Assembly: GCF_001598475.1 (NCBI RefSeq)
Contig: NZ_BCZA01000005.1
Span: 248,001 to 312,000, forward strand
DNA length: 64,000 bases
From: Pantoea agglomerans NBRC 102470
GTDB lineage: Bacteria; Pseudomonadota; Gammaproteobacteria; Enterobacterales; Enterobacteriaceae
Reading direction: 5' to 3'
Shown: positions 1-10,715 of the stretch, piece after piece
Layout of the letters: every line of letters begins with the position of its first letter
Position numbering within the stretch: the stretch's first letter is position 1
The notes under the pieces: model-generated
The model's input: the letters and a program-made list of their open reading frames with translations, nothing else
The model's database searches: none
What the model was told of the DNA's origin: nothing
Made by a program: the position numbers and the translations under genes

Positions 1-534
1 GAGCTCATCTTTTGACACCACTCTGTCCGGCGCACGCAGCAGCAGATCCAGCAGATTAAATTCCGACGCCGTCAGATCAAAGGTTTTACCCTGCCATTCG
101 CTAATGCGGGTGGCGGGATTAAGCATGAGTTCCCCCCAGCGCAGCGGCTCTCTGGCGTCTGGCTGTGGCGCCTGCTCTTCGAAACGGCGCAATACGGCGC
201 GCAGACGCGCCACCAGTTCACGGGGATAGCAGGGCTTGGGCATATAGTCATCCGCGCCCATCTCCAGACCGATCACGCGATCAATATTATCGCCTTTGGC
301 AGTCAGCATAATCACCGGTATCCGGCTGTTCTGGCGCACCTGACGCAACACATCAATGCCGCTCATGTCGGGCAGCATAATGTCCAGGATCATGGCGGTG
401 AACTCTCCCGATAACGCGCCCTGCACGCCGGCGCTGCCGGTCAGAACCAGCTGGGCATCAAACCCTTCCCCGATCAGGTACTGGCTTAACATGGTGCCTA
501 ATTCAACATCATCATCAACAAGCAAAATTTTCAT
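1..534 (-). CDS. OmpR/CpxR-family response regulator, 3' end outside the window
   Basis: The 178 visible codons begin at ATG 534. A receiver domain fills about residues 1-120, with the acidic cluster D7-D9, the phosphoacceptor D51 in the context LDIMLPDMSG, and a lysine in DDYMPKPC. A winged-helix output domain then begins (LTASEFNLLDLL) and is cut by the window edge. The sequence resembles CpxR (for example RVIGLEMGADDY and RELVARLRAVLRR) but differs at many positions, so it may be a CpxR paralogue rather than CpxR itself. The partner kinase would lie beyond the left edge. DNA-binding transcriptional regulation follows from the family; the signal cannot be told. Confidence 0.85.
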   Translation of the reverse strand, partial: MKILLVDDDVELGTMLSQYLIGEGFDAQLVLTGSAGVQGALSGEFTAMILDIMLPDMSGIDVLRQVRQNSRIPVIMLTAKGDNIDRVIGLEMGADDYMPKPCYPRELVARLRAVLRRFEEQAPQPDAREPLRWGELMLNPATRISEWQGKTFDLTASEFNLLDLLLRAPDRVVSKDEL

Positions 535-644
535 GGTTATCTCTCTGGAGAATTGCCGCTATTTTGTCCTGTGCTGAACATTCGCGCAGCCTGATTTACG
601 CGATCCTTACAGATTCAGTCTGTCTGGCACCGAAAATTGGGGTT

Positions 645-683
645 AAAAAAAGGCCTGTGGGCAGTAAATGCACGCACAGGCCT
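645..683 (-). terminator. Rho-independent terminator after cysM
   Basis: Read on the minus strand, AGGCCTGTG pairs with CACAGGCCT and is followed by a run of Ts, just past the cysM stop codon. It closes the cys gene block. Confidence 0.85.
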
Positions 684-702
684 GATTCCGCATCAGCAGA
701 AG

Positions 703-1587
703 TTACTGATGGTAGAGTCCGGTAGAGAGATAACGGTCACCGCGATCGCAGGCGATCGCCACCACCACGCTGCCAGGATTGGCCTGCGCAATGCGCAGCG
801 CACCCGCCACCGCGCCGCCTGAACTGACGCCACAGAAAATGCCTTCACGGCGTGCCAGCGCGCGCATCGTCTCTTCCGCTTCCTTTTGCGTCATATCTAT
901 CACATCATCCACCAGATCGGGACGGTAGATCCCCGGCAGATAGGCCAGCGGCCAGCGACGAATGCCTGGAATACTGCTGCCTTCGCTGGGCTGCAAACCG
1001 ATCACCTGCACGCCCGTGTTGAGCTCTTTCAGATATCGTCCTACGCCGGTAATGGTGCCGGTGGTGCCCATGCTGGAGACAAAATGGGTCATGCGCTGGT
1101 TCGACTGCTGCCACAATTCCGGGCCGGTGGTCTGATAGTGACCCAGCGGATTATCGGGATTATTAAACTGGTCCAGCACCCGGCCTTCACCGCGCGCCGC
1201 CATCGCCTGCGCCAGATCGCGTGCGCCCTCCATGCCCTGTTCACGTGGCACCAGGATTAACTCTGCGCCATAGGCGCGCATCGCGTCCTGCCGCTCCTGA
1301 CTCATGTTGTCGGGCATCAGCAGGCGAAGTCGGTAGCCTTTCATCGCCGCGATCATCGCCAGCGCAATCCCGGTGTTGCCGCTGGTGGCTTCAATCAGCT
1401 GATCGCCAGGTGAAATATCACCACGCAGCTCTGCCTGATTGATCATCGACCAGGCCGCGCGATCTTTTACCGAACCTGCCGGATTATTGCCTTCCAGCTT
1501 GAGCCAGACCTCGCTGCCGTTGGCGGGCGTAAGGCGCTGCAACTTAATCAGCGGGGTATTGCCGATGGTATTTTCGAGAGTCGTCAC
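703..1587 (-). CDS. cysM: Cysteine synthase B (O-acetylserine sulfhydrylase B)
   Basis: This PLP enzyme makes cysteine from O-acetylserine and sulfide, and in enterics also uses thiosulfate to give S-sulfocysteine. At 294 aa it is slightly shorter than the E. coli protein. The PLP lysine is K41 in GSVKDRAAW, and the phosphate-binding loop is seen as TSGNTG. Translation starts at a GTG (1585-1587) with AGGA about 8 bases upstream. It lies directly after cysA, as in E. coli, so thiosulfate import and use are adjacent. A terminator lies between cysA and cysM, so cysM may be read partly by read-through or from its own promoter. Confidence 0.96.
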   Translation of the reverse strand: MTTLENTIGNTPLIKLQRLTPANGSEVWLKLEGNNPAGSVKDRAAWSMINQAELRGDISPGDQLIEATSGNTGIALAMIAAMKGYRLRLLMPDNMSQERQDAMRAYGAELILVPREQGMEGARDLAQAMAARGEGRVLDQFNNPDNPLGHYQTTGPELWQQSNQRMTHFVSSMGTTGTITGVGRYLKELNTGVQVIGLQPSEGSSIPGIRRWPLAYLPGIYRPDLVDDVIDMTQKEAEETMRALARREGIFCGVSSGGAVAGALRIAQANPGSVVVAIACDRGDRYLSTGLYHQ

Positions 1588-1621
1588 GGTGCGGTTCCTG
1601 GCATCTTACAAACCAGATGCG

Positions 1622-1649
1622 AAAAAAAGGCGGGAGTGTCACTCCCGCC
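1622..1649 (-). terminator. Terminator between cysA and cysM
   Basis: A near-perfect hairpin of GGCGGGAGTG with its complement is followed, on the minus strand, by seven Ts. It sits in the 81-base gap after cysA and could lower cysM transcription relative to cysPTWA. Confidence 0.8.
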
Positions 1650-1668
1650 CGGTGTTGAAGAGAAAATA

Positions 1669-2757
1669 TCAGGCGCTTTGTGCAAAGGCAACTGCGCGCA
1701 GTGGCGTATCGCCCTTATAGAGACGCGCCTGCTGCAAGCCAACAAACAGACGCTCGCCGCGAATCGGCGCTGTCTGCTCACCTTCAAACACCACCGAGAC
1801 CGGCTCGCTTTGCCAGCCTGCAGGCTGGACGACCAGCTGCCAGAAGTGTCCACGCGGGCTCACCTCCAGTACCTGTACCGGCAGCGGGGTTTCCAGACTG
1901 CTGCGGCGTGACACGTCGATTTCCCACGGACGCAGGAACAGCTCAACCGCGCCCTGGTGGGCCGAGGTATAGCCCAGCGGCCAGTGGTGCGCGCCAACGT
2001 GGAACTGTGATCCCTGAATCTCGCCATCAAAGCGGTTCACTTCACCCAGGAATTCCAGCACAAAACGGGTCGCCGGATCGCGCCACACATCATCTGGCGT
2101 GCCGACCTGTTCAATATTGCCCTGGCTCATCACCACCACGCGATCCGCCACTTCCATCGCCTCTTCCTGGTCGTGGGTGACAAACACACTGGTGAATTTC
2201 AGCTCTTCATGCAGCTGACGCAGCCAGCGGCGCAGCTCTTTACGCACCTGAGCATCCAGCGCGCCAAAGGGTTCATCCAGCAGCAGAATCTGCGGTTCAA
2301 CCGCTAACGCACGCGCCAGCGCCACACGCTGTTTCTGGCCGCCCGACAGCTGTGCCGGGAAGCGATTCGCCAGATGAGCCAGCTGCACCATCTCCAGCAG
2401 ACGGGTAACACGCTGTTTGATCTCCGCCGTTGAAGGACGCTCACGACGCGGCAGCACGGTCAGGCCAAAGGCGATGTTGTCGAATACCGTCATATGACGG
2501 AACAGCGCGTAGTGCTGGAAGACAAAACCGACCTGACGATCGCGAGCATGCAGGCGGCTGACATCGTTACCATGAAAACGGATTTGACCGCTGTTCTGAT
2601 GCTCCAGCCCGGCAATAATGCGCAGCAGCGTGGTTTTACCCGAGCCTGATGGGCCAAGCAGCGCCACCATTTCACCCGAGGCAATATCCAGAGAGATATC
2701 GTTCAGCACCGATGTGCGACCAAAGGATTTGTTGATCTTGTTAATCTCAATGCTCAT
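1669..2757 (-). CDS. cysA: Sulfate/thiosulfate ABC transporter, ATPase subunit
   Basis: This 362-aa ATPase energises sulfate/thiosulfate uptake at the inner face of the membrane. Walker A is GPSGSGKTT (about residues 35-43), the signature is LSGGQKQR, Walker B is ILLLDEP and the H-loop is [10 protein letters not shown]-terminal TOBE-like regulatory region occupies about residues 235-350. It overlaps the end of cysW by 11 bases, so the two are translationally coupled. Confidence 0.97.
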   Translation of the reverse strand: MSIEINKINKSFGRTSVLNDISLDIASGEMVALLGPSGSGKTTLLRIIAGLEHQNSGQIRFHGNDVSRLHARDRQVGFVFQHYALFRHMTVFDNIAFGLTVLPRRERPSTAEIKQRVTRLLEMVQLAHLANRFPAQLSGGQKQRVALARALAVEPQILLLDEPFGALDAQVRKELRRWLRQLHEELKFTSVFVTHDQEEAMEVADRVVVMSQGNIEQVGTPDDVWRDPATRFVLEFLGEVNRFDGEIQGSQFHVGAHHWPLGYTSAHQGAVELFLRPWEIDVSRRSSLETPLPVQVLEVSPRGHFWQLVVQPAGWQSEPVSVVFEGEQTAPIRGERLFVGLQQARLYKGDTPLRAVAFAQSA

Positions 2758-3622
2758 GATTTCCCTCCTGTTGCAGGCGTTTGTGCTGTTGCTCTAAACG
2801 CCACTGCACAATGCTTTTCAGAAACAGCGTCACAATTGCCATCAGGGTTAACAGGGCGGCCGCGGTGAACGCGCCAACGGTGTTGTAGTCCTGATGCAAT
2901 AATTCAACCTGAAGCGGTAATGTGTAGGTCTCACCGCGAATCGATCCCGATACCACCGAGACCGCACCAAATTCACCAATCGCACGGGCGTTGGTCAGCA
3001 CGATGCCATACAGCAGCGCCCAGCGAATGTTCGGCAGCGTTACGCGGCGGAACATCTGCCAGCCAGAGGCGCCCAGCAGCACCGCCGCTTCATCTTCGTG
3101 ACTGCCCTGACTCAGCATCACCGGGACCAGTTCGCGCACCACAAACGGACAGGTCACAAATACCGTCGCCAGCACCATGCCAGGCCAGGCAAACATAATC
3201 TGGATGTTATGCGCATCCAGCCAGCCGCCTGCCGGGCCATTAACGCCCCAGAACAGCAGATACATCAGACCGGCCACGACCGGCGACACGGCAAAAGGAA
3301 TATCAAACAGGGTCAGCAGCAACTGACGACCCGGAAAGGTAAAGCGCGTCACCAGCCAGGCGAGCAGCGTGCCGAACACCAGGTTAACCGGTACGGTGAT
3401 CAGCGCCACCATCACGGTCAGCCAGATGGCGTGCAGCATGTCCGGATCCGCCAGATTGCTGAGAGCGACAATCAGCCCCTGATTCAGCGCTTCCCAGAAG
3501 ATGGAGGCCATCGGCACCACCAGCAGCAGAATCGAGATTAGCGCGCCGATACTAATCAGCAGCCACTTGCCCCAGTTCACTGGCTGACGAGCAGCGTGAT
3601 TAATTTGTGAAACCTCAGCCAT
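2747..3622 (-). CDS. cysW: Sulfate/thiosulfate ABC transporter, permease CysW
   Basis: A 291-aa inner-membrane permease with about six membrane segments, the first near residues 18-42. The EAA loop that contacts CysA is visible as [16 protein letters not shown]. It forms the membrane channel with CysT. The start overlaps the cysT stop by one base and the end overlaps cysA, as expected for a tightly coupled operon. Confidence 0.97.
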   Translation of the reverse strand: MAEVSQINHAARQPVNWGKWLLISIGALISILLLVVPMASIFWEALNQGLIVALSNLADPDMLHAIWLTVMVALITVPVNLVFGTLLAWLVTRFTFPGRQLLLTLFDIPFAVSPVVAGLMYLLFWGVNGPAGGWLDAHNIQIMFAWPGMVLATVFVTCPFVVRELVPVMLSQGSHEDEAAVLLGASGWQMFRRVTLPNIRWALLYGIVLTNARAIGEFGAVSVVSGSIRGETYTLPLQVELLHQDYNTVGAFTAAALLTLMAIVTLFLKSIVQWRLEQQHKRLQQEGNHEH

Positions 3623-4455
3623 TAGTGACCTCCCAGACGACGGCCAAAGCGGCTCTGTAATGTGTTAATCGCAAATAACAGAATTAGCGATGCCGCCAGG
3701 ATTACCGAGGCGATGGCGCTGGCCGCCGGATAGTCGAACTCCTGCAGCCGGACAAAAATCATCAGCGAGGTGACTTCCGTTTTCCAGGCGATGTTACCGG
3801 CAATAAAGATCACCGCACCAAATTCACCCAGGCTGCGGGTAAAGGAGAGCGCCGTTCCGGCCAGCAGCGCCGGTGCCACTTCCGGCAACACGACGCGGCG
3901 GAAGCTCTGCCACGGCGTGGCACCCAGCGTTTCGGCCGCCTCTTCATACTCCGGGCCTAACTCTTCCAGCACCGGCTGTACGGTACGCACCACAAACGGA
4001 ATGCTGGTAAAGGCCATGGCGATGGCGATACCAATCCAGGTATAGGAAATTTTGATGTCGAACTGAGCGAACCACTGTCCATACCAGCCGTTGACCGAAA
4101 AGAGTCCGGCCAGGGTCAGACCCGCCACCGCCGTAGGCAGTGCAAACGGCAGATCCATCAGGCCATCCAGCAGCGTCCGCCCCGGAAAACGGTAACGGGT
4201 CAGGATCCATGCCATCAGCATGCCGAACACCGCATTAAACAGTGAGGCGACGCCTGCAGAGAGCAGCGTTACTTTATAGGCGGCAATCAGCTGCGGATTG
4301 GTCACCACATCCCAGTACTGTTGCAGCGTCATCTGCGACAGCTGCATGATCACCGCGCTGATAGGCAGCAGCAGAATCAGACAGGTAAAGAGCAGACTGG
4401 TGCCGAGGCTGAGACCAAAGCCGGGCAACACGCGTTTCTGGCTGGCTGCAAACAT
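3622..4455 (-). CDS. cysT: Sulfate/thiosulfate ABC transporter, permease CysT (CysU)
   Basis: A 277-aa permease almost collinear with E. coli CysT, from [13 protein letters not shown] to the C-terminal SRFGRRLGGH. The EAA loop reads EYEEAAETLGATPWQ. It pairs with CysW in the membrane. The ATG shares one base with the cysP stop codon. Confidence 0.97.
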   Translation of the reverse strand: MFAASQKRVLPGFGLSLGTSLLFTCLILLLPISAVIMQLSQMTLQQYWDVVTNPQLIAAYKVTLLSAGVASLFNAVFGMLMAWILTRYRFPGRTLLDGLMDLPFALPTAVAGLTLAGLFSVNGWYGQWFAQFDIKISYTWIGIAIAMAFTSIPFVVRTVQPVLEELGPEYEEAAETLGATPWQSFRRVVLPEVAPALLAGTALSFTRSLGEFGAVIFIAGNIAWKTEVTSLMIFVRLQEFDYPAASAIASVILAASLILLFAINTLQSRFGRRLGGH

Positions 4456-5471
4456 TATCCGCGCCCCGCCGCTAACAACTTATCAAGCTCACCGCCGCTG
4501 ACGAAGTGCGTCTTCATCACCTTATCCCAGCCGCCAAACGCCTCTTCCACCCGGAACAGGTTGGTCTGCGGGAAGCGATCTTTCTGCTCCGCCATCAGCT
4601 GTGCATTGTTCACGCGATAGTAGTAGTGAGTAATAATATTCTGCGCTTCAGGTGTATAGAGATAGTTCAGATAAGCGCTGGCCGCATCAGCGGTTTTATT
4701 GGTGGCGACGTTTTTATCCACCCATGCCACCGGAAACTCCGCCAGAATGTTGGTTTTCGGCACCACCACTTCATACTCATCTTTGCCGTACTGGTTGCGG
4801 ATGTTATTCACTTCGGACTCAAAGCTAATTAATACGTCGCCCAGGCCACGCTCAGCAAAGGTCGTGGTCGCACCGCGACCGCCGGTGTCGAATACTTCAA
4901 CGTTTTTCAGGAATTGCGTCATAAAGGCACGGGTTTTGGCCTGATCGCCCCCGTCCGCTTTATCCGCTGCGCCCCAGGCGGCCAGATAGGTATAGCGGCC
5001 ATTCCCGGAGGTTTTCGGATTCGGGAAAATCAGCTTCACATCACTGCGGGTCAAATCTGACCAGTCGTGAATCTGTTTTGGATTCCCTTTGCGCACCAGA
5101 AACGCCATGGTGGAGTAGAAAGGCGAGCTGTTATTCGGCAGACGGCTTTTCCAGTCTGCGGCAATCAGGTTGCCTTTATCGTGCAGCACCTGCACATCCG
5201 TAACCTGATTGTACGTGACGACATCCGCGCGCAGTCCCTGCAGGATAGCCAGCGCCTGCTTCGATGAACCGGCGTGCGACATCTTAATGGTCAGTGGATC
5301 GCCGGGATGGCTGGCATCCCACTGTTTAACGAAGGGAGCATTCAGGGCGACAAACAGCTCCCGCGACACATCGTAAGAGCTATTAAGAAGTTCAGTGGCA
5401 TTGGCTGCGCCGGCCAGGCTCAGCGACAACGCGATACCGCTCACGATTTTTTTCATCGCTTGTAATGTCAT
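4455..5471 (-). CDS. cysP: Thiosulfate-binding periplasmic protein
   Basis: A 338-aa secreted solute-binding protein that delivers thiosulfate (and sulfate) to CysTWA. The signal peptide runs through about residue 25 and ends in AGAANA before [13 protein letters not shown], which matches the mature start of E. coli CysP. The ATG at 5471 is chosen because AGGG lies about 7 bases upstream; a second ATG at 5456 has no visible ribosome site. First gene of cysPTWA, so the operon promoter, which in E. coli is activated by CysB, should lie in 5472-5724. I could not place a CysB site with confidence. Confidence 0.96.
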   Translation of the reverse strand: MTLQAMKKIVSGIALSLSLAGAANATELLNSSYDVSRELFVALNAPFVKQWDASHPGDPLTIKMSHAGSSKQALAILQGLRADVVTYNQVTDVQVLHDKGNLIAADWKSRLPNNSSPFYSTMAFLVRKGNPKQIHDWSDLTRSDVKLIFPNPKTSGNGRYTYLAAWGAADKADGGDQAKTRAFMTQFLKNVEVFDTGGRGATTTFAERGLGDVLISFESEVNNIRNQYGKDEYEVVVPKTNILAEFPVAWVDKNVATNKTADAASAYLNYLYTPEAQNIITHYYYRVNNAQLMAEQKDRFPQTNLFRVEEAFGGWDKVMKTHFVSGGELDKLLAAGRG

Positions 5472-5724
5472 TTGGCACCCTGAAAAAGTTTGATGCGGAT
5501 CTCACCCGCTGAGGCACCAGTTTATTTATAACTCAGTGAAAACCAGTAACGGTTTTATATATCGTTTGATGATTTCAAAGTCGAAAAAAGCATAAGACGA
5601 CGGCACTGTTTATGCAGAAATCAGCAAAAGCCGATAGGGAGGAGGAACCCCGTGCCGTGCGCGCCGGCAAAGGTTTTGGGAGGCTCAGCGGCCGCCTGAC
5701 GGGCGGCGCGCTGAAGACGAGGAA

Positions 5725-6342
5725 TTAACGCTGCCAGACAATCTTGCTGATTTTCCAGCTTTTCAGCGTATCGTCCGAGGGCATTAATCCCTCCGGTCCA
5801 TGCCAGTCACCCTGATAAACATAGGTCAGATGCTGACTGCCAGGCGCACGGCATGCCACGTCACGCGCATCGGTGCCGCTGGCTAAGGTGCAGTTGTCGA
5901 AGGCTTTGCTGAACTTATTACTGAAGAGATCACCCACTTTGCTGCCATCACTGCTGGCGATTGCGCTGTCCATGACCTCAATACGTTCGACCTGCGACTG
6001 CCCGTAAATAACCAGCTTAACGTTGCCATCATTCAGCGCCTGCCAGAAAGAGACCACCTGACCGTTCTGGCTGCGCATGCCCTGACGCAGGCTATAGTCA
6101 CCGTTCAGTCCGGCATTAATCGCGTCCTCTTTCATGGCGGTCGAGGCAGTTAACCCACCCACGCCCTGTTCAGTCGCGGTCAGCGAGGAACCGAACCAGT
6201 TCCACGGCAGCGCCGAAGACCAGTGATACGTCAGCGGATTCCACCAGCTTGCCTGCTGGCTGCTGTCAGCGCCGGAACCCGAACTGGCACAGCCGCTCAG
6301 TACAACGGCGGCGATCAGTAGCGTGGAACGAACAGCTTTCAT
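5725..6342 (-). CDS. yfeY: YfeY-like outer-membrane lipoprotein
   Basis: The start is placed at ATG 6342 (MKAVRSTLLIAAVVLSGCAS), where a short signal peptide ends in a lipobox, LSGC. A longer upstream reading lacks signal-peptide character. The mature protein (about 190 aa) is soluble, and the residue after the cysteine is Ala, so outer-membrane sorting is expected. The order with yfeZ, ypeA and amiA matches E. coli, where YfeY is an RpoE-regulated lipoprotein of unknown biochemical role. Confidence 0.88.
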   Translation of the reverse strand: MKAVRSTLLIAAVVLSGCASSGSGADSSQQASWWNPLTYHWSSALPWNWFGSSLTATEQGVGGLTASTAMKEDAINAGLNGDYSLRQGMRSQNGQVVSFWQALNDGNVKLVIYGQSQVERIEVMDSAIASSDGSKVGDLFSNKFSKAFDNCTLASGTDARDVACRAPGSQHLTYVYQGDWHGPEGLMPSDDTLKSWKISKIVWQR

Positions 6343-6407
6343 GAGAACTCCTGTAAATGCGATGCCGGAAAGGCGGAACTGATTGGAGTCGCAAAGCGAC
6401 AAAAAGT

Positions 6408-6875
6408 TTAGTGAAGATGATGTTCGGGCAGAAAGCAGTCGCGACAGCGGCGGCTGGATTGCAGCCAGATCAGGGCCAGCAGGTCAAACAACGTCAGCAG
6501 CAATGGCAGCGGTGAGGTGAGCAGATCGCCCTGCACAAACTGCATTCCCTGCCAGAGCAGATTCACCAGCAGCGACAGCGCCAGCACGCTGCGCCAGTGC
6601 TGCCAGAGTCGCGGCAGTCGGGTGCGATAGCCGGTCAGCAGCAGGCCCGCCAGCGCCGGTAAACCCAGCGCAAGGCCGATCCAGAACGCCTGACGATCCG
6701 GATAGAACAGCGCCAGCAGATCGTTGCCCTGCTGCCGTGACGCACCGGCCATCACCAGCAGCAGCCAGGTCCGCGCCTGGAGTAACAGGATCAGCCAAAA
6801 AAGAAACGGCAGCCGCAGCTGCCCTCTGGCGTCATACTCGTCCGGCAGATAGCCCGGTGACGGCTTAGTATTCAC
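6408..6875 (-). CDS. yfeZ: YfeZ-like DUF2919 inner-membrane protein
   Basis: A 155-aa protein with about four hydrophobic segments and the family hallmark near its start ([19 protein letters not shown]). Function unknown. It starts at a GTG that lies inside the last codons of ypeA (11-base overlap), so the two are translationally coupled. Confidence 0.85.
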   Translation of the reverse strand: MNTKPSPGYLPDEYDARGQLRLPFLFWLILLLQARTWLLLVMAGASRQQGNDLLALFYPDRQAFWIGLALGLPALAGLLLTGYRTRLPRLWQHWRSVLALSLLVNLLWQGMQFVQGDLLTSPLPLLLTLFDLLALIWLQSSRRCRDCFLPEHHLH

Positions 6876-7290
6876 GATCTTCGATCAGACGTTTACCAAA
6901 CAGCAGCGCATCGACCGGCTCATAATCAAGCTTCTCATAGAACGCCACCACCTGATCATTCTCTTCACGGATCATCAGATGCAGTTTCGGACAGCCGCGC
7001 GCGATAAGCTTCTTCTCCAGACGGTTCATCAGCGCATTCGCAAAGCCGCGTCCCTGATAGTCGGGATGCACGGCCAGATAGTAAGCCGCGCCGCGATGGC
7101 CATCATAGCCGCCCATCAGTGTGCCCACGACCACGCCGCCCACTTCAGCGACCAGAAAGAGATCGGGGTCGTGATTCATTTTGCGTTCGATATCCAGCTC
7201 AGGATCGTTCCATGGCCGTAACAAATCGCAACGTTCCCATAAGGTGATCACTTCTTCAAAATCTTCCTGGCGGAAGGCGCGGATTTCCAT
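6865..7290 (-). CDS. ypeA: GNAT-family acetyltransferase YpeA
   Basis: From ATG 7290 the product is 141 aa, the same length as E. coli YpeA, and begins [18 protein letters not shown] as in that protein. The acetyl-CoA binding motif of the GNAT fold is seen as [13 protein letters not shown]. The substrate is not known. It heads a short minus-strand group with yfeZ and lies divergent from amiA. Confidence 0.93.
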   Translation of the reverse strand: MEIRAFRQEDFEEVITLWERCDLLRPWNDPELDIERKMNHDPDLFLVAEVGGVVVGTLMGGYDGHRGAAYYLAVHPDYQGRGFANALMNRLEKKLIARGCPKLHLMIREENDQVVAFYEKLDYEPVDALLFGKRLIEDREY

Positions 7291-7497
7291 CTTCTTTACC
7301 TGCAAATAAGCACAATTTGCTGATTATCACGCATTCTCTGCCGCACGCAACCCTCCATGACGGGCGACAAATAAAAAAGCGCAAATTTACTGTTCGCGAC
7401 CTGCAATACAAAGTAATGCCCTGAAATGGTTCTGTGATCGCAGGCAGCAGCCCCTTAGGCTATAACACCGGCAAGATTCCTGTTACCGGACCCGCAC

Positions 7498-8346
7498 ATG
7501 CACCTGCTTAAACGTTTGATTCATCGCCGTCAGTTACTGCTTTCCGGGCTGGCTCTGGCCATTTTATCGCCGCGCGCGGTTCAGGCTAAAGAGCAGTCTG
7601 CGCTTACTGGTGCAAATCGTCACTCGCGCCCTGCCCCGCCCGCAAAGAACGGGAAACGTATCGTGATGATCGACCCCGGTCACGGCGGCATCGACTCTGG
7701 TGCCGTTGGCGAAGAGGGTTCCGAAGAGAAACACATCGTGCTGGAGATTGCCGGCAACGTGCAGCGTCAGTTACAGAGCCATCCGCGCATAGAAGTGCGT
7801 CTGACCCGCGACAGCGACCACTTTATTCCGCTCTATCAGCGGGTGGAGATTGCCCACCAGCACGGCGCCGATCTCTTTATGTCGATTCATGCCGACGGTT
7901 TTACCAGTCCCGATGCCAGCGGTGCCTCGGTGTTTGCGCTCTCTAATCGCGGTGCCAGCAGCTCGATGGCGCGCTATCTGTCACAGCGGGAGAACGATGC
8001 GGACAAGCTGGGTGGCGTGAAAGCGCAGCAGCAGGATCACTATCTGCAGCAGATTCTGTTCGATCTGGTGCAGACGGACACCATCAAAAACAGCCTGACG
8101 CTGGGCAAGCATGTACTGGATCAGATCCGCCCGGTTCATCATCTTCACAGCCAGCACACCGAGCAGGCGGCCTTCGCAGTACTCAAGTCACCGTCGATCC
8201 CCTCGGTGCTGGTCGAAACCTCCTTTATTACTAATCCGCGTGAAGAGCAGCTGCTCGGCACCACCGCGTTTCGTCAGAAAATCGCCTCGGCTATTGCCAG
8301 CGGCATCGTCAATTACTTTGATGAGTTTGATCGCCGCAACGCCTGA
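7498..8346 (+). CDS. amiA: N-acetylmuramoyl-L-alanine amidase AmiA
   Basis: A 282-aa periplasmic zinc amidase that cuts peptide stems from septal peptidoglycan so daughter cells separate. The N-terminus has a twin-arginine signal (HRRQLLLSGLALA), consistent with Tat export of AmiA. Zinc-site motifs are DPGHGGIDSGA, MSIHADGF and the catalytic glutamate in VLVETSFI. It is followed by hemF, as in E. coli. Confidence 0.96.
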   Translation: MHLLKRLIHRRQLLLSGLALAILSPRAVQAKEQSALTGANRHSRPAPPAKNGKRIVMIDPGHGGIDSGAVGEEGSEEKHIVLEIAGNVQRQLQSHPRIEVRLTRDSDHFIPLYQRVEIAHQHGADLFMSIHADGFTSPDASGASVFALSNRGASSSMARYLSQRENDADKLGGVKAQQQDHYLQQILFDLVQTDTIKNSLTLGKHVLDQIRPVHHLHSQHTEQAAFAVLKSPSIPSVLVETSFITNPREEQLLGTTAFRQKIASAIASGIVNYFDEFDRRNA

Positions 8347-8428
8347 TGCATGTCGCCGGTTCAGGCCGTGCGACTCGCCGCACTCATGCAAGCGGCGCGG
8401 TTTTGCGTATAATCGCGTCAGACTTTGA

Positions 8429-9361
<933 letters not shown>

Positions 9362-9707
9362 TCGTTTCTGCCGCTGCAGCGCGCGTCTCAACCCGCGCTG
9401 CGCTTACCTCTCGCCTGATCGGCCTCTTCTTTTTTACAGGGCACGGATTGCTACAGTGTGGCCTGCGTCATTCCTCCTGACTGCTATGCTTATGGGTGGA
9501 ATATGGCGCACCCCACGGTTAACACCGCATGACGGCTCCTTCGCACCGCCTCGCAGCGCAACAATCAGAGAAACCGCATGTTCATCAGAAACTCTCTGTT
9601 GCAATGTTATGGGTTCGCGTTCCCGGTAGCAGAACATGCCACAGACCGGCTGCGAGGCCTGAGGTGCCCCCTGTTCGCTTTCATTTTTCTTTTCAAGGAG
9701 TTTAGAG
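9362..9707 (+). other. Gap between hemF and talA (346 bases), no gene supported
   Basis: No convincing coding sequence is present; short open frames on both strands have no ribosome sites or family likeness. The last bases hold the talA ribosome site (AAGGAG, 9698-9703). In E. coli maeB precedes talA; it is absent here. The talA promoter must lie in this stretch but I cannot assign its hexamers. Confidence 0.5.
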
Positions 9708-10658
9708 ATGAACCAGCTAGAAGCCCTAAAACAGTTCACCACCGTGGTGGCGGACAGTGGTGATATCGAATCGATTCGTAATTACCATCCGGAAGACGCC
9801 ACCACCAACCCCTCACTCATTCTGAAAGCGTCCGGTCTCGAAGGGTATAAGCACCTGATGGATGACGCGATTGAGTACGCCAAAAAACAGGGCGGCAGCA
9901 AAGAGACGCAGATTATCAACGCCAGCGACAAAGTGGCGATCAACCTTGGTATGGAAATCCTGAAAAGCATACCGGGCCGTGTTTCGACCGAAGTGGATGC
10001 GCGCCTCTCCTTCGATCGTGGCATGTGTGTGACCAAAGCAGAAAAACTGATTCGGATGTATGAAGAGCACGGTATCGATCGCTCACGCGTACTGATTAAG
10101 CTGGCCTCGACCTGGGAAGGCATCCGCGCAGCGGAAGAGCTGGAGAAAAACGGCATTCAGTGCAACCTGACACTGCTCTTCTCCTTTGCTCAGGCGCGTG
10201 CCTGTGCCGAAGCGGGCGTGTTCCTGATCTCCCCGTTCGTTGGACGCATCTACGACTGGTATAACTCGCGCAAACCCATGGACCCCTACGTGGCAGATGA
10301 AGATCCGGGCGTGAAATCCGTGCGTCGCATCTACGATTACTACAAAAAGCACCGTTACAGCACCATCATCATGGGCGCCAGCTTCCGTAAAGTGGAGCAG
10401 ATTATCGCGCTGGCAGGCTGCGACCGCCTGACCCTGTCACCTAACCTGCTGGAAGAGTTGCAGAACAGTGATGCGCCGCTTGAGCGCAAACTGGAGCCTT
10501 CAACTGAAGGTTTCCACCAGCCGTCGCCGCTCTCCGAGGCGGAGTTCCGTTGGGAACATAATCAGGATCCGATGGCAGTTGAAAAACTCTCTGACGGCAT
10601 CCGCCAGTTCGCGGTTGACCAGCAGAAGCTGGAAGATGTGCTCGCCGCACGCCTGTAG
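9708..10658 (+). CDS. talA: Transaldolase A
   Basis: A 316-aa pentose phosphate enzyme that exchanges dihydroxyacetone units between sugar phosphates. The Schiff-base lysine lies in [13 protein letters not shown] and the family motif TTNPSLI near residue 33 is present. Called talA rather than talB because it sits next to tktB, as in E. coli; the sequence alone does not exclude a general transaldolase. Strong AAGGAG ribosome site. Confidence 0.95.
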   Translation: MNQLEALKQFTTVVADSGDIESIRNYHPEDATTNPSLILKASGLEGYKHLMDDAIEYAKKQGGSKETQIINASDKVAINLGMEILKSIPGRVSTEVDARLSFDRGMCVTKAEKLIRMYEEHGIDRSRVLIKLASTWEGIRAAEELEKNGIQCNLTLLFSFAQARACAEAGVFLISPFVGRIYDWYNSRKPMDPYVADEDPGVKSVRRIYDYYKKHRYSTIIMGASFRKVEQIIALAGCDRLTLSPNLLEELQNSDAPLERKLEPSTEGFHQPSPLSEAEFRWEHNQDPMAVEKLSDGIRQFAVDQQKLEDVLAARL

Positions 10659-10672
10659 TCTTTATTTTAGTC

Positions 10673-10691
10673 GGGCGGGACTTTCCCGCCC
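10673..10691 (+). terminator. GC hairpin between talA and tktB
   Basis: GGGCGGGA pairs with TCCCGCCC across a 3-base loop in the 57-base gap. No T-run follows, so it is more likely an mRNA-stabilising or partial-attenuation structure than a full terminator. Confidence 0.45.
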
Positions 10692-10715
10692 TGATGCATA
10701 ACAAGGGAGAACTTT

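Noticed and set aside
9434-9763. Open frames between hemF and talA on both strands
   Set aside because: No ribosome site, no likeness to known proteins, and one overlaps the talA start region.
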